This document shows positions 33,447 to 43,597 of a stretch of DNA of 64,000 nt, in pieces. A model generated the notes under the pieces. It was given only the letters and a program-made list of their open reading frames with translations. It made no database searches and was not told the origin of the DNA. Source of the DNA: Tetraselmis striata (taxonomy: Eukaryota > Chlorophyta > Chlorodendrophyceae > Chlorodendrales > Chlorodendraceae); contig VCJN01002406.1 of assembly GCA_006384855.1 (NCBI GenBank), positions 1 to 64,000 on the forward strand, written 5' to 3'. Both the position numbers and the translations under genes were made by a program. Every line of letters begins with the position of its first letter. The first letter of the stretch is position 1.

Positions 33447-35487
33447 ATGGCGGGCGACGCGAGATCGCTCCAGCGCTCCAGGGCGCCGGACACCGACAGC
33501 GCATCGCTGTCCATGGAGGACGTGGAGCTGGGCGGGATGGACATGAAGCGCGAGGCGACGTACGCTAGTCCGGACGAGTCTCAGCGGCGGCATGCAGAGG
33601 AGACGGCGGGCGGCGGGCGCGGCATCAAGCGCACGGGGCAGATCGTGAAGCCGCCGACGCGGCTGCACGTCGCGCTGCGGAAAGTCGACAACTACGCCGT
33701 GGTGAGTGGCCTGCGGGAGTGGCGCGCGAATGGCGATAGGAAGGCAGCCCCGCTACGCCGCCGTTCACTGCTAGATAACACACGGTGCCCCGAGAAAGGG
33801 CGGGAGGCGGGGGGGAGGGGGTTGGGGCAGGCGCACTCTGCCGGTAGCCACAACCAGCGCCTCTGATAGCGGATACGCCTGCACCTGGAATTTTTTCCCA
33901 CAGAAACCGACACCCGCGAAGCTGGCAGGCGGCATCATCACCGTCATCATCTGGCTGGCCACCCTGGCGTATATTGCGTGGACGCTGTACCAGTGGTTCT
34001 CCCGGCCAGTCGAGATTAACAACACCATCGACTGGATGGTCGGCAACGGTGCGCGCTGCTCTTGGGCCAACTGTGCGAGCTCCTGGCAATGGGCATGTCA
34101 TGTGGGGAGTCTTGAGTAACCTCCTCACGGCGCCTCTGAACTCGGGCATCGGCAGGCCCCTTTCCCCTTCCCATCACCTGCAAGGCGCGCACCGGCTGCT
34201 ACTTCAGCAACCGCTACCGCAGCGCGCCGCAGATGACCGGCGGCCAGGAGGCCAACGCATACCAGCAGGACTGCATCTTCCTTGCCTACAACCAGAACAT
34301 CACGGCTGATGTGCTCTTCAGTATGGACACCAAGTGGGCTCACACCTCGCATCACCCCCCTCCCCCCTCTCCCTTTCTCCCGCCCCTACCTCACGAGCAC
34401 GCAGACACACATCATTCATATATGTCATCCCCGCATGCCCAAAAAAGCCTGCGCAACAGATCCTGAGCCTGACATCCAGCGCGTGATGTGCCGCTTTCAG
34501 CGACGGAGTGGCGGTGTTGTTTGACAACAATCAGACCGACCTGCCCAACATCGGCGTCTTCACAACCTCCACCGTACAGTGCACTTTCCGTCCCAACACC
34601 TCCTGCCTGGACGGCATACAGCTGCGCGACTCGCCTGCGGGCAAGGGCAACATCCTGTCCAACATGGTGGCCATCAACAACCTGACCGTGAGCGACGCTG
34701 GGCGGGAGCGAAGGGAGTGGTTCAACATGCCGGTGCGCTGCCCCCCCCCCCCCCCCCCCCCCCGCTCCCCCCCCTTCCCCTCTGCCACGTTTTGCACCTA
34801 GGCCCCCGAGGCATCACCTCATCCACCTCACTCCCTTCATGCTTCTCCTCCCTCCCCCCACATACCGCTGCTACACCATCTCGGCGCATCCTGCCATCTC
34901 TTCTCGCACTGCACTGCATCCCAACCGAGCGCCGCCGGTGTGGCGATGCTTAGTTGTGCTGGAGGGTGAGGGATTCAATCTGCCTCGCAGATCGACCCCA
35001 AGTCAGACACCCCGGATCCAGCTGTGAGCGCCTGTGTGGACACAGTTGCCAGCCTGCCAAATGCAGCCAATTACGTACAGGTGCGCTCAGCTCGCCCGCC
35101 TGCCCGCACACTGAAAACTGGCTCCGCACGTGTCGCACACGCACCGGCAGTGCCTCACCGTGATGCCGCCGCCGGCCAAACAGACACGCTTCATGCCAAA
35201 CGTCAACTTTGTGACCAGCGAGATCAGTCGCGCTGACAACTGGAGCGACCTTTTCGGCATATTTGGCGGTGCGCAGCTGCATGACTGCGAGCATCCCCCC
35301 CCCCCCCCCCCCCCCCCCCCCTCCCCAAGTTGGCACATTTGGGGAGGTGGACTAAAGTGGGGGGTGATGCGGCTGCGCAGGCGCGTACGAGATGTTCCTG
35401 GCCATCGGCGCCCTGATCCTGGTGACCTCATTCCGGGAAGGCGGCTTCAACGTCTGTGCCATCTTTGCCGCCTCTGCAGAGGTGTAA
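33447..35487 (+). CDS. Two-pass membrane protein of unknown function
   Basis: Seven exons (33447-33701, 33904-34048, 34156-34333, 34501-34732, 34991-35080, 35151-35268, 35381-35487) join in frame to 374 residues. Five of six introns show the local GTGCG/GTGGG/GTGAG donors clearly and all end in AG. Residues 1-90 are polar and probably cytosolic (RSLQRSRAPD...DNYAV). A first membrane segment (about 93-115, IITVIIWLATLAYIAW) is followed by a large domain with Cys in CKARTGCYF, QDCIF, VQCTF and TSCLDG. This domain has N-glycosylation sequons (NNT, NIT, NQT, NTS, NLT). A second membrane segment lies at about 338-357 (YEMFLAIGALILVTSF). The topology is therefore N and C termini inside with a large extracytosolic loop. 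The layout recalls two-pass receptor channels, but I could not place it in a family. The start is the first ATG after the CT tract. Confidence 0.8.
34740..34783 (+). repeat. C tract at the 5' splice site of intron 4 (membrane-protein gene)
   Basis: The intron opens GTGCGCTG and then becomes almost pure C for about 20 bases, with further C-rich blocks. It is the plus-strand counterpart of the sense-strand C tracts in the nicastrin gene. Confidence 0.9.
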
Positions 35488-36328
35488 GCGGTCCTCGGCG
35501 GGGCCGCTGTCGTCGCCCAAGAGCTTCGTCATACCGCAGCCAAGGCCTCGCTTGCAGCAAGGCTCCGGCTTGAAGTACAGGATAGGGTCAGGCGGAGCGA
35601 CAGATAGGATAGGGTGAGGCGGGGCCCAATATATATATTAAGAGTCACGCAGTAGCTGAACATACATGTGCATATATATAACAGAACACCAGAGTGGCGC
35701 CCGGCTGTGAAAATCGGTTTGGAGTTTCCCTCTTGCAGCAATGCTCCATTGTCTTGAAGAAGCGGCGCCATGCATCCACATCCAGGGCAGGGCATATTCT
35801 TTTGCTGGTCATGCGGGCACGAGCCGGGCAGGGCACGGCGTCAAGGCATTGGCGGAGGGGTTGCTGCTGCTCCCGGGGCGGGCAGAGGAGAGGGGGGGGG
35901 GGAGGGGTGGGCGAGCCACAGCAGAATATTATTTATGAAGCTCTCTTATTTATGGACTGTGCATGGCGGCCACACGGCGCTGTGGCGTGAAATAGAGCAT
36001 TGACGGGGAAATCAATTTCATAGGCGGGGAACATTTGAACCGTCGTAAATAATAATGTGGTACGGGTAGTCACGTACCGCCCCTCGTCGAAGACACGATA
36101 GGAATCTTCCATCAATCTCGAGAGCAACTTACCTGTCTACGGTAAGTAATCCTGCCGTCTTAGAGACGCTGCAAGGGTTTCACTGGTGCCAGTCCTGTCC
36201 CGGGGGCGAAAAAAAAACATCCTGCCCTTATATTATTACGGGCACGGTAGATTCAGAGGATACCCAGATGAGACATTTGGAGGGAACAGGTAAGGATTAG
36301 TTTAGGGCAGCAGTATTATGTTGGATTG
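35488..36328. other. No confirmed gene; 3' flank of the membrane-protein gene
   Basis: An AT-rich segment (about 35625-35690) follows the stop. A frame with CSIVLKKRRHAST near 35735 sits after a TTGCAG acceptor-like site, but no continuation was found. A G tract with one A lies at 35892-35907. Confidence 0.4.
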
Positions 36329-36600
36329 TCCGCTCGGTTGAGCGGTCGTCTCGTACGCGAGAGAGGTCGGGGTATCGATTAATCCTTACTGGCCGATGCA
36401 TTTTCGGCCATATCGCCCCGGCGTGTCCTGGGTTTACCCGGTTGATGCACTTCGCCCCTCGGAGTTCGAGTGAGGCAGTGGTCTTAGGGCTATGCCAGAC
36501 CTACGACTGCAGTTGGCGCAAGAGGTCAACTGCTGGGGCGGCTTCAGCCGATGTCCCGGCCGGCAAACTAGTTTTACTTTTAGTACTATGTTGGATGCCA
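36329..36600 (+). repeat. tRNA-derived SINE-like repeat, copy 2
   Basis: The head reads GTCCGCTCGGTTGAGCGGTC, a good A-box region. About 25 bases later comes GGTCGGGGTATCGATTAATCC, a B-box/T-arm-like region. This is the layout of an internal RNA polymerase III promoter. The body holds CCTACGACTGCAG, TTGGCGCAAGAGGTCAACTG and GGGGCGGCTTC, shared with 15960-16130 and 38143-38330 in reverse. The cloverleaf pairing is imperfect, so it is not called as a tRNA gene. Confidence 0.6.
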
Positions 36601-38142
36601 GCGGCCGCGGGCTACACGTGCAGCTGTTCAAGGGCCTCTACACCCGATTTCATCATCTGCACCCGATTTGCTTGCCGATTTATTGCCTGCTCTAGCAGTA
36701 GGATGCGCCCGTAAATAATATGAGGCAGGAATTGCGGATAAAATAAATGGATTACTCTCCTCGGCTCCTCGGCTACCGGTGCATTTTAAAACTGCGAGAA
36801 TGCCGAATTTGATCGCGAGTAAAAAGCGGAGTCGAAAACCTGCGATAAAACCTGAACTGCGATACTGTAAATAACAGCGTCGAAAACCCAGCAGCATTAT
36901 TTTTATGGAAATATGTTCGTCCCCGCCGGTGATATGGAGACCAATTGACCACCGCCTACCGTACTGGTACCGGTAGTCGCTATTTCGAATTTCGAAGTCA
37001 TCGCGCACCGGTCCGCGGCGTTGCTTGCCGTCATACTCTCACGGCCTCGCCTTGACGCCTTGTCACATGCGCGGCCGTGCAAACATCGACCGTATGTAAA
37101 CACCGCGCGATTCCGAAGCAGTTATTAAATAACGGAATGACAACGGAACAAGTACACTACAAGTGCATACAACCTCCCGAGCGCGAGTATCGCTGTTGCC
37201 TCAACATCGGAGTTGCGCGGTTGAAATACATGCCCGCTAGGTCTGTCGCATATTCCCTTCCACCGTAAGCGGCATCCGTTGTGCCGCGCACGATGCAACG
37301 CTATGGACTTGTTTGTCATCCCGTCTCTCCTTGCATTGGATGGATGGGCAATTCTGCCGCTGGCCGGGTCTGGCTGTGTGCTCCGGGCGTCAACTGTTGG
37401 TAATGCTTGTTAGATGGCCTCCTGGATATGCGAGGGTTCGTACCGATAGGTATCTAGTCAGTATTGGTTCAGTCGAGGGATCCATGGCTACTGGTCGATT
37501 GTGCAACCTCGCCGGTGGTTGTGGTTTTCGAGGAGCGCGGCGTTGCCGGTCCGCACGCCAAACGGACCGCGAGCGGCATCAACGCGAATGCAGCTGCCAT
37601 GACAACTCCCGCCGCAACGGCGATCGTGACGTAGTTTACCTTCGCGCATGTGACCCCCGATTACATGTCGACGGAGCTTGGCAAACAATTGCGCCTCCTT
37701 GGCAACACCCACGCCCTGGAGGATGCGGCCGAGGCGCTATGCGATGTATGTCTGAATAAAGACAGTCCGGAGAGGTCCCCCCTCCGCACGTGGATTCGAG
37801 TTGTTGGTTTAGGGTATTGATGCTGCCTAACGGCTTTGTTATATGCGCCGCATGTCCTTCATTTGTGTTGATTGTTGCAGGCGGACTCGCGACATCAAGG
37901 CTACATGGAGAGCCACATGCACCAGTTCTTCAAAAATAACTAGTGTTTTGAGCCACGGCCGCATGCCAATGGTGATACCGATGAGATGTTCGATCACTAC
38001 GGCAAATGCTACGACCCGACGCTGCCTCTTCTGTCCCCTCGGACGCATGCAACTGGTCAAGGGAGCGCCCCCCCCCCCCCCCCCCCCTTGCCAAATGCGA
38101 AGTGGGTATAGGATTTCAAACTGCTAGGCCTTTGCTTGAACA
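36601..38142. other. No gene recognised; poly-C tract at its end
   Basis: Short frames without domains. A poly-C run lies at about 38069-38087. No splice-linked exon chain was found. Confidence 0.45.
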
Positions 38143-38400
38143 AGTCGTGAAAAGTAAAGTAAGGATGATTGGTCGAAGCCCCCCCAACACTTGACCTCTT
38201 GCGCCAATATCAGTCGTAGGTGTAACACAACCACTGGAGCATTGCCGCATTCGAACCCCGAAGAGCTAATATGCTTCAACCAAGTAAACCCGGGACGTGT
38301 CCGGTCGATGCTTCTCTCAGAACGAGCCAAGAATCAAATCGGGGACATGCCGTACAAGAGTCATCCGCTCGTCCACGGGGCGGACAGGCAACGAGGCATG
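38143..38400 (-). repeat. tRNA-derived SINE-like repeat, copy 3
   Basis: Reverse orientation. The minus-strand head near 38390-38330 (GTCCGCCCCGTGGACGAGCG, then GTCCCCGATTTGATTCTTGG) aligns with the tRNA-like head of copy 2. The body near 38290-38180 contains the reverse complement of CACTTGACCTCTTGCGCCAA. Head-to-body order and spacing agree between the two copies. Confidence 0.6.
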
Positions 38401-39941
38401 TACATGGTACACATCTACTGAATATTGTAATTGAAATTGTTTACAACATGCTAATCCGCTGCTCTTTGCTGCCTGGACCGAGTTGTTCTCATGACATGCC
38501 ATCTCCGACCATGAAAGGAACCTAAGGTGTATTACGACTTTGGCTACCAGCCTCCTTCCCTAGTTTCCAACACGCCCGGCGTCTTCCGCCAGGCAGCGGC
38601 CCACCAAAAGCGGAGGACCCTGGGTGCAGCAGGCCTAGCGGCAACCACCCCCACGTCCACGCGGTGGGCGCTAGTCACCCCTAAGAGCCGTGCCCGGCTG
38701 GGTGCGGCAGGGGGCTGAGCGAGGTGGCCGGTTGTGGCGGGTCCTCGGATCCTGCGACCACCCGGGAGCCCTACGGGGGACTTTTCAAATAATACTCATA
38801 GTCCTGGTAGCGCCTGCTGGCGCCGCCGGGTTCCCTGTCCTGTCCCGAGGGCGGGAAAAAATTGCGCGATTTACCGTGCCCGTGCCCGCCGTGCTGGTCG
38901 GTGGTTAGTAAACATGGTATGTGATGCAGGCACGCAAATTGAAATTGAAGTTGAAATTGATTACAACGTGCTAGGCTGCTGCTCTCCATCGCCCAGACTG
39001 AGTTGCTCTTAGGGCATGTCATCTCTATCCATAGTAGGGAACACGCATAGTGTAATTACAGCCACGCAAACATAATCACGTTTCGGGCGTCTGTCAACCT
39101 CACTCTCCGATAACAAAAGTGGAAGTGTGATCGTGTGCCCCTGCGGCCCGCGCCGCCCACCCACACGCCTTGTAGTGCCGGCCTCCGACGGCCGCATCCC
39201 GGCAGACGACCGCCACCGCCAACGCCACCAGCATATAAACCAAGCTTCTCCCCCACCCATTTCATTGCGGCTTTTATCACACATTCTAGCGTAGCTACAA
39301 GGTACCGGTGTTGGGCGAGACTTCACGTGGGGATGCTCGGTCCAGGGAAGCTACTCCCGCATCCTTTGACCGACGCATCCGCCCGGGCGCCCGGCTATGC
39401 CAACACTGCCTCACGGCTGCAGCAGAGTGCTCCAAGGCACAATGAATCGGATTATCTTCCGGCTGGATGCGGTGTGTGATGGGCGGGCGATGGGGAGTGG
39501 GGAGGGCATGTGACGCGACCGTGGGAAGGGGGTTCGGGGGGGGGGGGGGGGGGGGTCAGGGCGATGGCGGCGGCGCGACCGTTGGAACGGCCACGCCCGG
39601 GCCTGCGTGCCCGTCACAAGGTGTCCAAAGCTCGAGTGCTCGTGTGACATGTTCTGTAGCGTCACGCGCAACATGGGCGTGGTCGGCCGTACCCGGTATA
39701 CCCGTACGATTGGTACGATTTTTCCCGAATTGTTTTAGGACAGGACGGCACGGGCACGGGCGGGACGGTGAATCGCGAGGAATATGGTACAGTAGTCGCA
39801 GGGTATATGCAGGGTAGTCGCCTGCTGATGATATCGAAGGCCCCCGTTTGCCGGACGGACTGTTCGCGTTTCCCCGCCGAGTTCGCGAATTCTACTAAGG
39901 ATTAGCGACCGACTACTCGCCAACACGACTGCTCTCGATAT
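38401..39941. other. No gene recognised; G tract at 39536-39555
   Basis: Only short frames, several Pro/Gly-rich because of GC content. No RNA gene or domain was seen. Confidence 0.45.
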
Positions 39942-40148
39942 TGTTCTAAACGTGTTTATGGGGTTTCCTAACGGACTATAGCTGTCCTAGTGCGACCCGT
40001 ACGGTCTGTAGTGGTTTGAAGCCGTTACCATCGGGGTTTGGTACGGGCTACCCCATCGCCCGCGAGCCCTGCGCTCCCGGCCGGGGAGCTACTTAGGACA
40101 GCCACCAGCAGCTCGTCTGCCATCTTCCAGCTCGCTGCCTTCGGCAGC
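39942..40148 (+). repeat. Repeat A1 (207 bp)
   Basis: Begins TGTTCTAAACGTGTTTATGG and ends CTGCCTTCGGCAGC. Identical to 42036-42242. Confidence 0.95.
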
Positions 40149-42035
40149 GGCTTCGCGTACTTGTGCGCGCGAGGGTCAATGAGGCTGAACAAGTCCGCAC
40201 CGAGGTTCATCCACCCGGTAGTGAGTCGTCGTGCCGCGCACATGCGTTACAACATCAGGCAGCGACAGACAGCCCCTCGGTAGTGTGGTTTTCCCTACTC
40301 GTGTGCCCGAGGTCGTTTTCCGTTTTTGCCCTGGCTTTGCAGCTGGGACGTTTTCGGATGGCGATGCGCACGGCAAGGAATTGGAGCTGGGGGGTCCCCG
40401 TTGGGGGGGTTTAAACCTCAACACCCGAAGTCGAGTCGCAATACATGCCTTCGGGGCTCCCGCAGTGGAGCGCCCTCTCGCAGTAGTCAACTCTTGAGGT
40501 TTAGGTGATGTGGACGCGCTCGGCACCATGGCCGCTGCTCGTTACGGTTGTCAACGACGACAACTACGCCCACCGCAACAAATCGGCGCGGACGGAGGAG
40601 GACGTCCGTGTCGTCGGGGCGACCACTTGTTGTCCCGCAAGACACTGCAACCCAGTCCCCGTGTCCTCGCAGCAGGGCGCCGTGGCATCAACGGTCGTTA
40701 CATGCTGTGGTTTTCCGGAACTACTCGCGTAATTGGCCTGTTACATGGGTGGCGCCGCTCACGCGCCGGTGTTTTGAGAGGGCTCGTTGCCCTCGCCCCA
40801 ATGAAGCTTCAGCAACGTTTGCTGTGGTCGCAGTGGGAGGCGTTTGTGCGGCCCGTGCCGATGCGTCTCCGACGTCTCCTACTCCAACGTCGTCGTCACA
40901 AGGACCACGACAACCTGCAGCTGCCCGCCGGGGGGCAGCTCTACCACCTGGCGTGCCTGGCGTCTCGTGGTGTACGTAACTACCCTTGGCCAACTCTGGG
41001 TTTGGGACTTCGGCGGCCGTCGCTGGTGCAGCAGCAGCGGCCGCCTCGTCGTCACCCTCGCTCCGACATCATTGGCATCGTTACGGGCCGGCATAGGCTA
41101 CAAGGGCCTCTACGCCGGCCAACCCGCTTCCAACGTCTCGGCAACGCATCTGTGACAACACGAGCTGCCCGCCGGGGGACAGCTCCGCCACCTAACGCGA
41201 CTTGTGCGTTTCGTGGCATCATCCTAAGCCTACGCTTTGTGGGTTGGTCAGCAGCCGTCGTTGGTGCAGCAACGGCGGTCGGCTCACCGCTCTCCGCGAA
41301 GAAAGACCCACAGCGACAGCTAACCGAGTCGGCGGGTCTTCTGCGACGTCGCCGACAACCGACCCCGACACACCTTAACCGGTACGGCACGACCACACAG
41401 GGTTCCACATTTCCGCGCCCTCAGCGTTGTGCGTTTCACCCGCCGCTCTTCGCGCAAGGGGGCGAAACAACCACCGCTGGCGATGACGGCAGCAGTACAT
41501 CGCTGCCATCGCGAGTTGTTGCGTGTCCACCCCTCGTAACGTGCATCGCCAGTACAGGTACAGGGTACGAGTTATCATCGCGTCGGGTACAGTGCACCAG
41601 TACTTCACCTGATTGTACTCGGCGCGCTCGCGCGCTCGTGCGCGCACCTGTACTCGTCCTACTCGTGCATGTGCCGCTGCTTTGGTGGGCGCTCGTCGCC
41701 AACTTGGGCTTTGCTACCCCTGCTGCTTCTACTGGCCTGCAGTTCCGGCTCGTGCCGCACGCCACCATGGCGCGCAACCAATGCTATAGGGCGCCGTCGG
41801 GAGACGGCGCCTTAATTCCGCGACACGTCCGGCCTATGTCATGCCGGCGTCAACATCTCCCGCCCGCGTCTGATGCGCCTGCGCCTCGATCGAGGTCCTC
41901 TTGGCGCGAGACCCCTCTACAACTCAAGACATCTTCCGCCTTCGTCTGGTCGGCACGCCTGCCGACTGCCCACGCTCGCAGTCGTAAACGAACCGCGTGT
42001 AAACTGGCAAAACCAGACTCGAATGCATGTTGAAA

Positions 42036-42242
42036 TGTTCTAAACGTGTTTATGGGGTTTCCTAACGGACTATAGCTGTCCTAGTGCGACCCGTACGGTC
42101 TGTAGTGGTTTGAAGCCGTTACCATCGGGGTTTGGTACGGGCTACCCCATCGCCCGCGAGCCCTGCGCTCCCGGCCGGGGAGCTACTTAGGACAGCCACC
42201 AGCAGCTCGTCTGCCATCTTCCAGCTCGCTGCCTTCGGCAGC
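42036..42242 (+). repeat. Repeat A2 (207 bp)
   Basis: Identical to A1. It overlaps the last base of the B1 word and is followed by a different right-hand unique segment, ending with B2 at 42363-42394. Confidence 0.95.
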
Positions 42243-42577
42243 ACCCTCCCGTTTTCCGCCTCCGCCCTGCGGGCTCCTCCTCCGACATTCCCTCCCCTTT
42301 CGCTGAACCTTCCTAGCCATAAAATGGCGCTTTTCCGTGTAAAACAGCCTCCGCACCCTTTTTGGCAAAACCAGACTCGAATGCATGTTGAAATATTTTA
42401 TTAATATTATGCCAAAAATAATATCGAGTGTGCCGCCCCGTGGCCTTCATGCCGCACAGTCCACCAGAAACAGACGCGGTTGCTACACCTGTCTCCACGT
42501 CTCCACCGACACCACCCGCCATCCTCTGCTCCGGGGTTCGTGGACCGCGCAGCACCGCAACGCGCCCTGCCCTGACG

Positions 42578-43564
42578 ATGACGGGCGGCGGCGTTGGCAC
42601 ACTGCGTAAGGGCGCAGTACTCGTCGCGCCCGCGCGCGCCTGCGGCCCGGCTAGCTGCTGGAGGATCGCTGGAGGTGGGCAGGGCAGCCAGGGCAGGCCG
42701 GGCTGGCCGCGGCGGGGATCCCGGTTCGCCGCCGCGAGGAGCGCGTCCAGATCCACGCCGGAGAAGCTTAAGGCGGAGGTGCTGCAGCTGGTGTCCCAGC
42801 AGGGGCGGGGCGGGCCTGAGGCGGCGGACGCCAAGCGGCGGCTGCTGGATGCGGTGGAGGCGCTAGAGGCGGAGGTGCGAGTGCACGCGCGCGGGACGAT
42901 CCGCCCCAAGCAGGCCAGCCTCGCCTCGCGCTCCGACTATCTACGACTACTCAATCGCCGCCGGCCCCTGCCGCGCGCGCTCGACGTCCCACCCTGCGCC
43001 CAACACCATCATATATAAAGTCGCTACTACTGGTTTGAATTGCAAAAAGGCTAGTAACAAATCCACCGCCAGGAGCAGTACTAAAAGACATCAAAGCTAT
43101 ACGGCAAGCCGCCGACAAGCGGCCCGCATCTACTAATCTTTTCCTGCTGGTACCTAAAACTCCGCTATTACTGGTACGGGTAGTAGTCGCTACATCCGGC
43201 ACTGTATAGAGTCGCTATTCGTCATACGGCATGTAGTCGCTACCAGTTTATTATTTATTAATTATTTACCATGCTTGTACGGTCCGTATTGCTACTGTAT
43301 ATGTATACACATGTAAATGCTGTTTGTATAATGCTACTGTATATATGTTCTGCTTTTAGTGTGGATATGTTAAAGCACTGATGAAGAAAACAGGAATTGA
43401 GATCTTGCAGTTCAATTGTCGGCACTCGTTGGCGCTGTCATTGTGAGCCTCAAATTGGGCTTGCGTGCAGCCTACTAAATACGCTTATACTCAATATGCT
43501 GTCACCCCCTCACTCACTGTTTCGGGCTTGTTCATCTTCAACCAATAGATGTCTCTCCTTCTTA

Positions 43565-43597
<33 letters not shown>

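Larger units (their letters stand above)
39942..42394 (+). mobile_element. Split-direct-repeat (TOC1/PAT-like) element, young copy
   Basis: Repeat A1 (39942-40148) and A2 (42036-42242) are 207 bp and identical by eye. A 32-bp repeat B (starts TGGCAAAACCAGACTC, ends GCATGTTGAAAT) occurs immediately before A2 (42005-42036) and again at the right end (42363-42394). The order A1-internal-B1-A2-unique-B2 is the split-direct-repeat plan of PAT-like and TOC1 elements, whose integration uses a tyrosine recombinase rather than an integrase. The 1.86-kb interior has no recognisable reverse transcriptase or recombinase. A 507-codon frame (40510-42033) is Arg/Pro-rich, matches nothing I know and probably arises from GC content. 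Identical repeats imply a recent insertion. Confidence 0.85.

Noticed and set aside
33447..35487. P2X-type receptor
   Set aside because: The two-membrane topology and Cys-rich loop are similar, but I could not see the family's ATP-binding Lys motifs or its Cys spacing. Left as unknown.
36329..36390. Functional tRNA gene
   Set aside because: A- and B-box-like motifs are present, but the anticodon and T stems do not pair well and the sequence continues into a dispersed repeat body. A SINE head fits better.
40510..42033. 507-codon open frame inside the young split-repeat element
   Set aside because: It is Arg/Pro/Leu-rich with no recognisable domain, runs through repeat B into the A2 boundary, and the homologous region at 50340-51900 is broken in frame. 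GC-rich DNA readily yields such frames.
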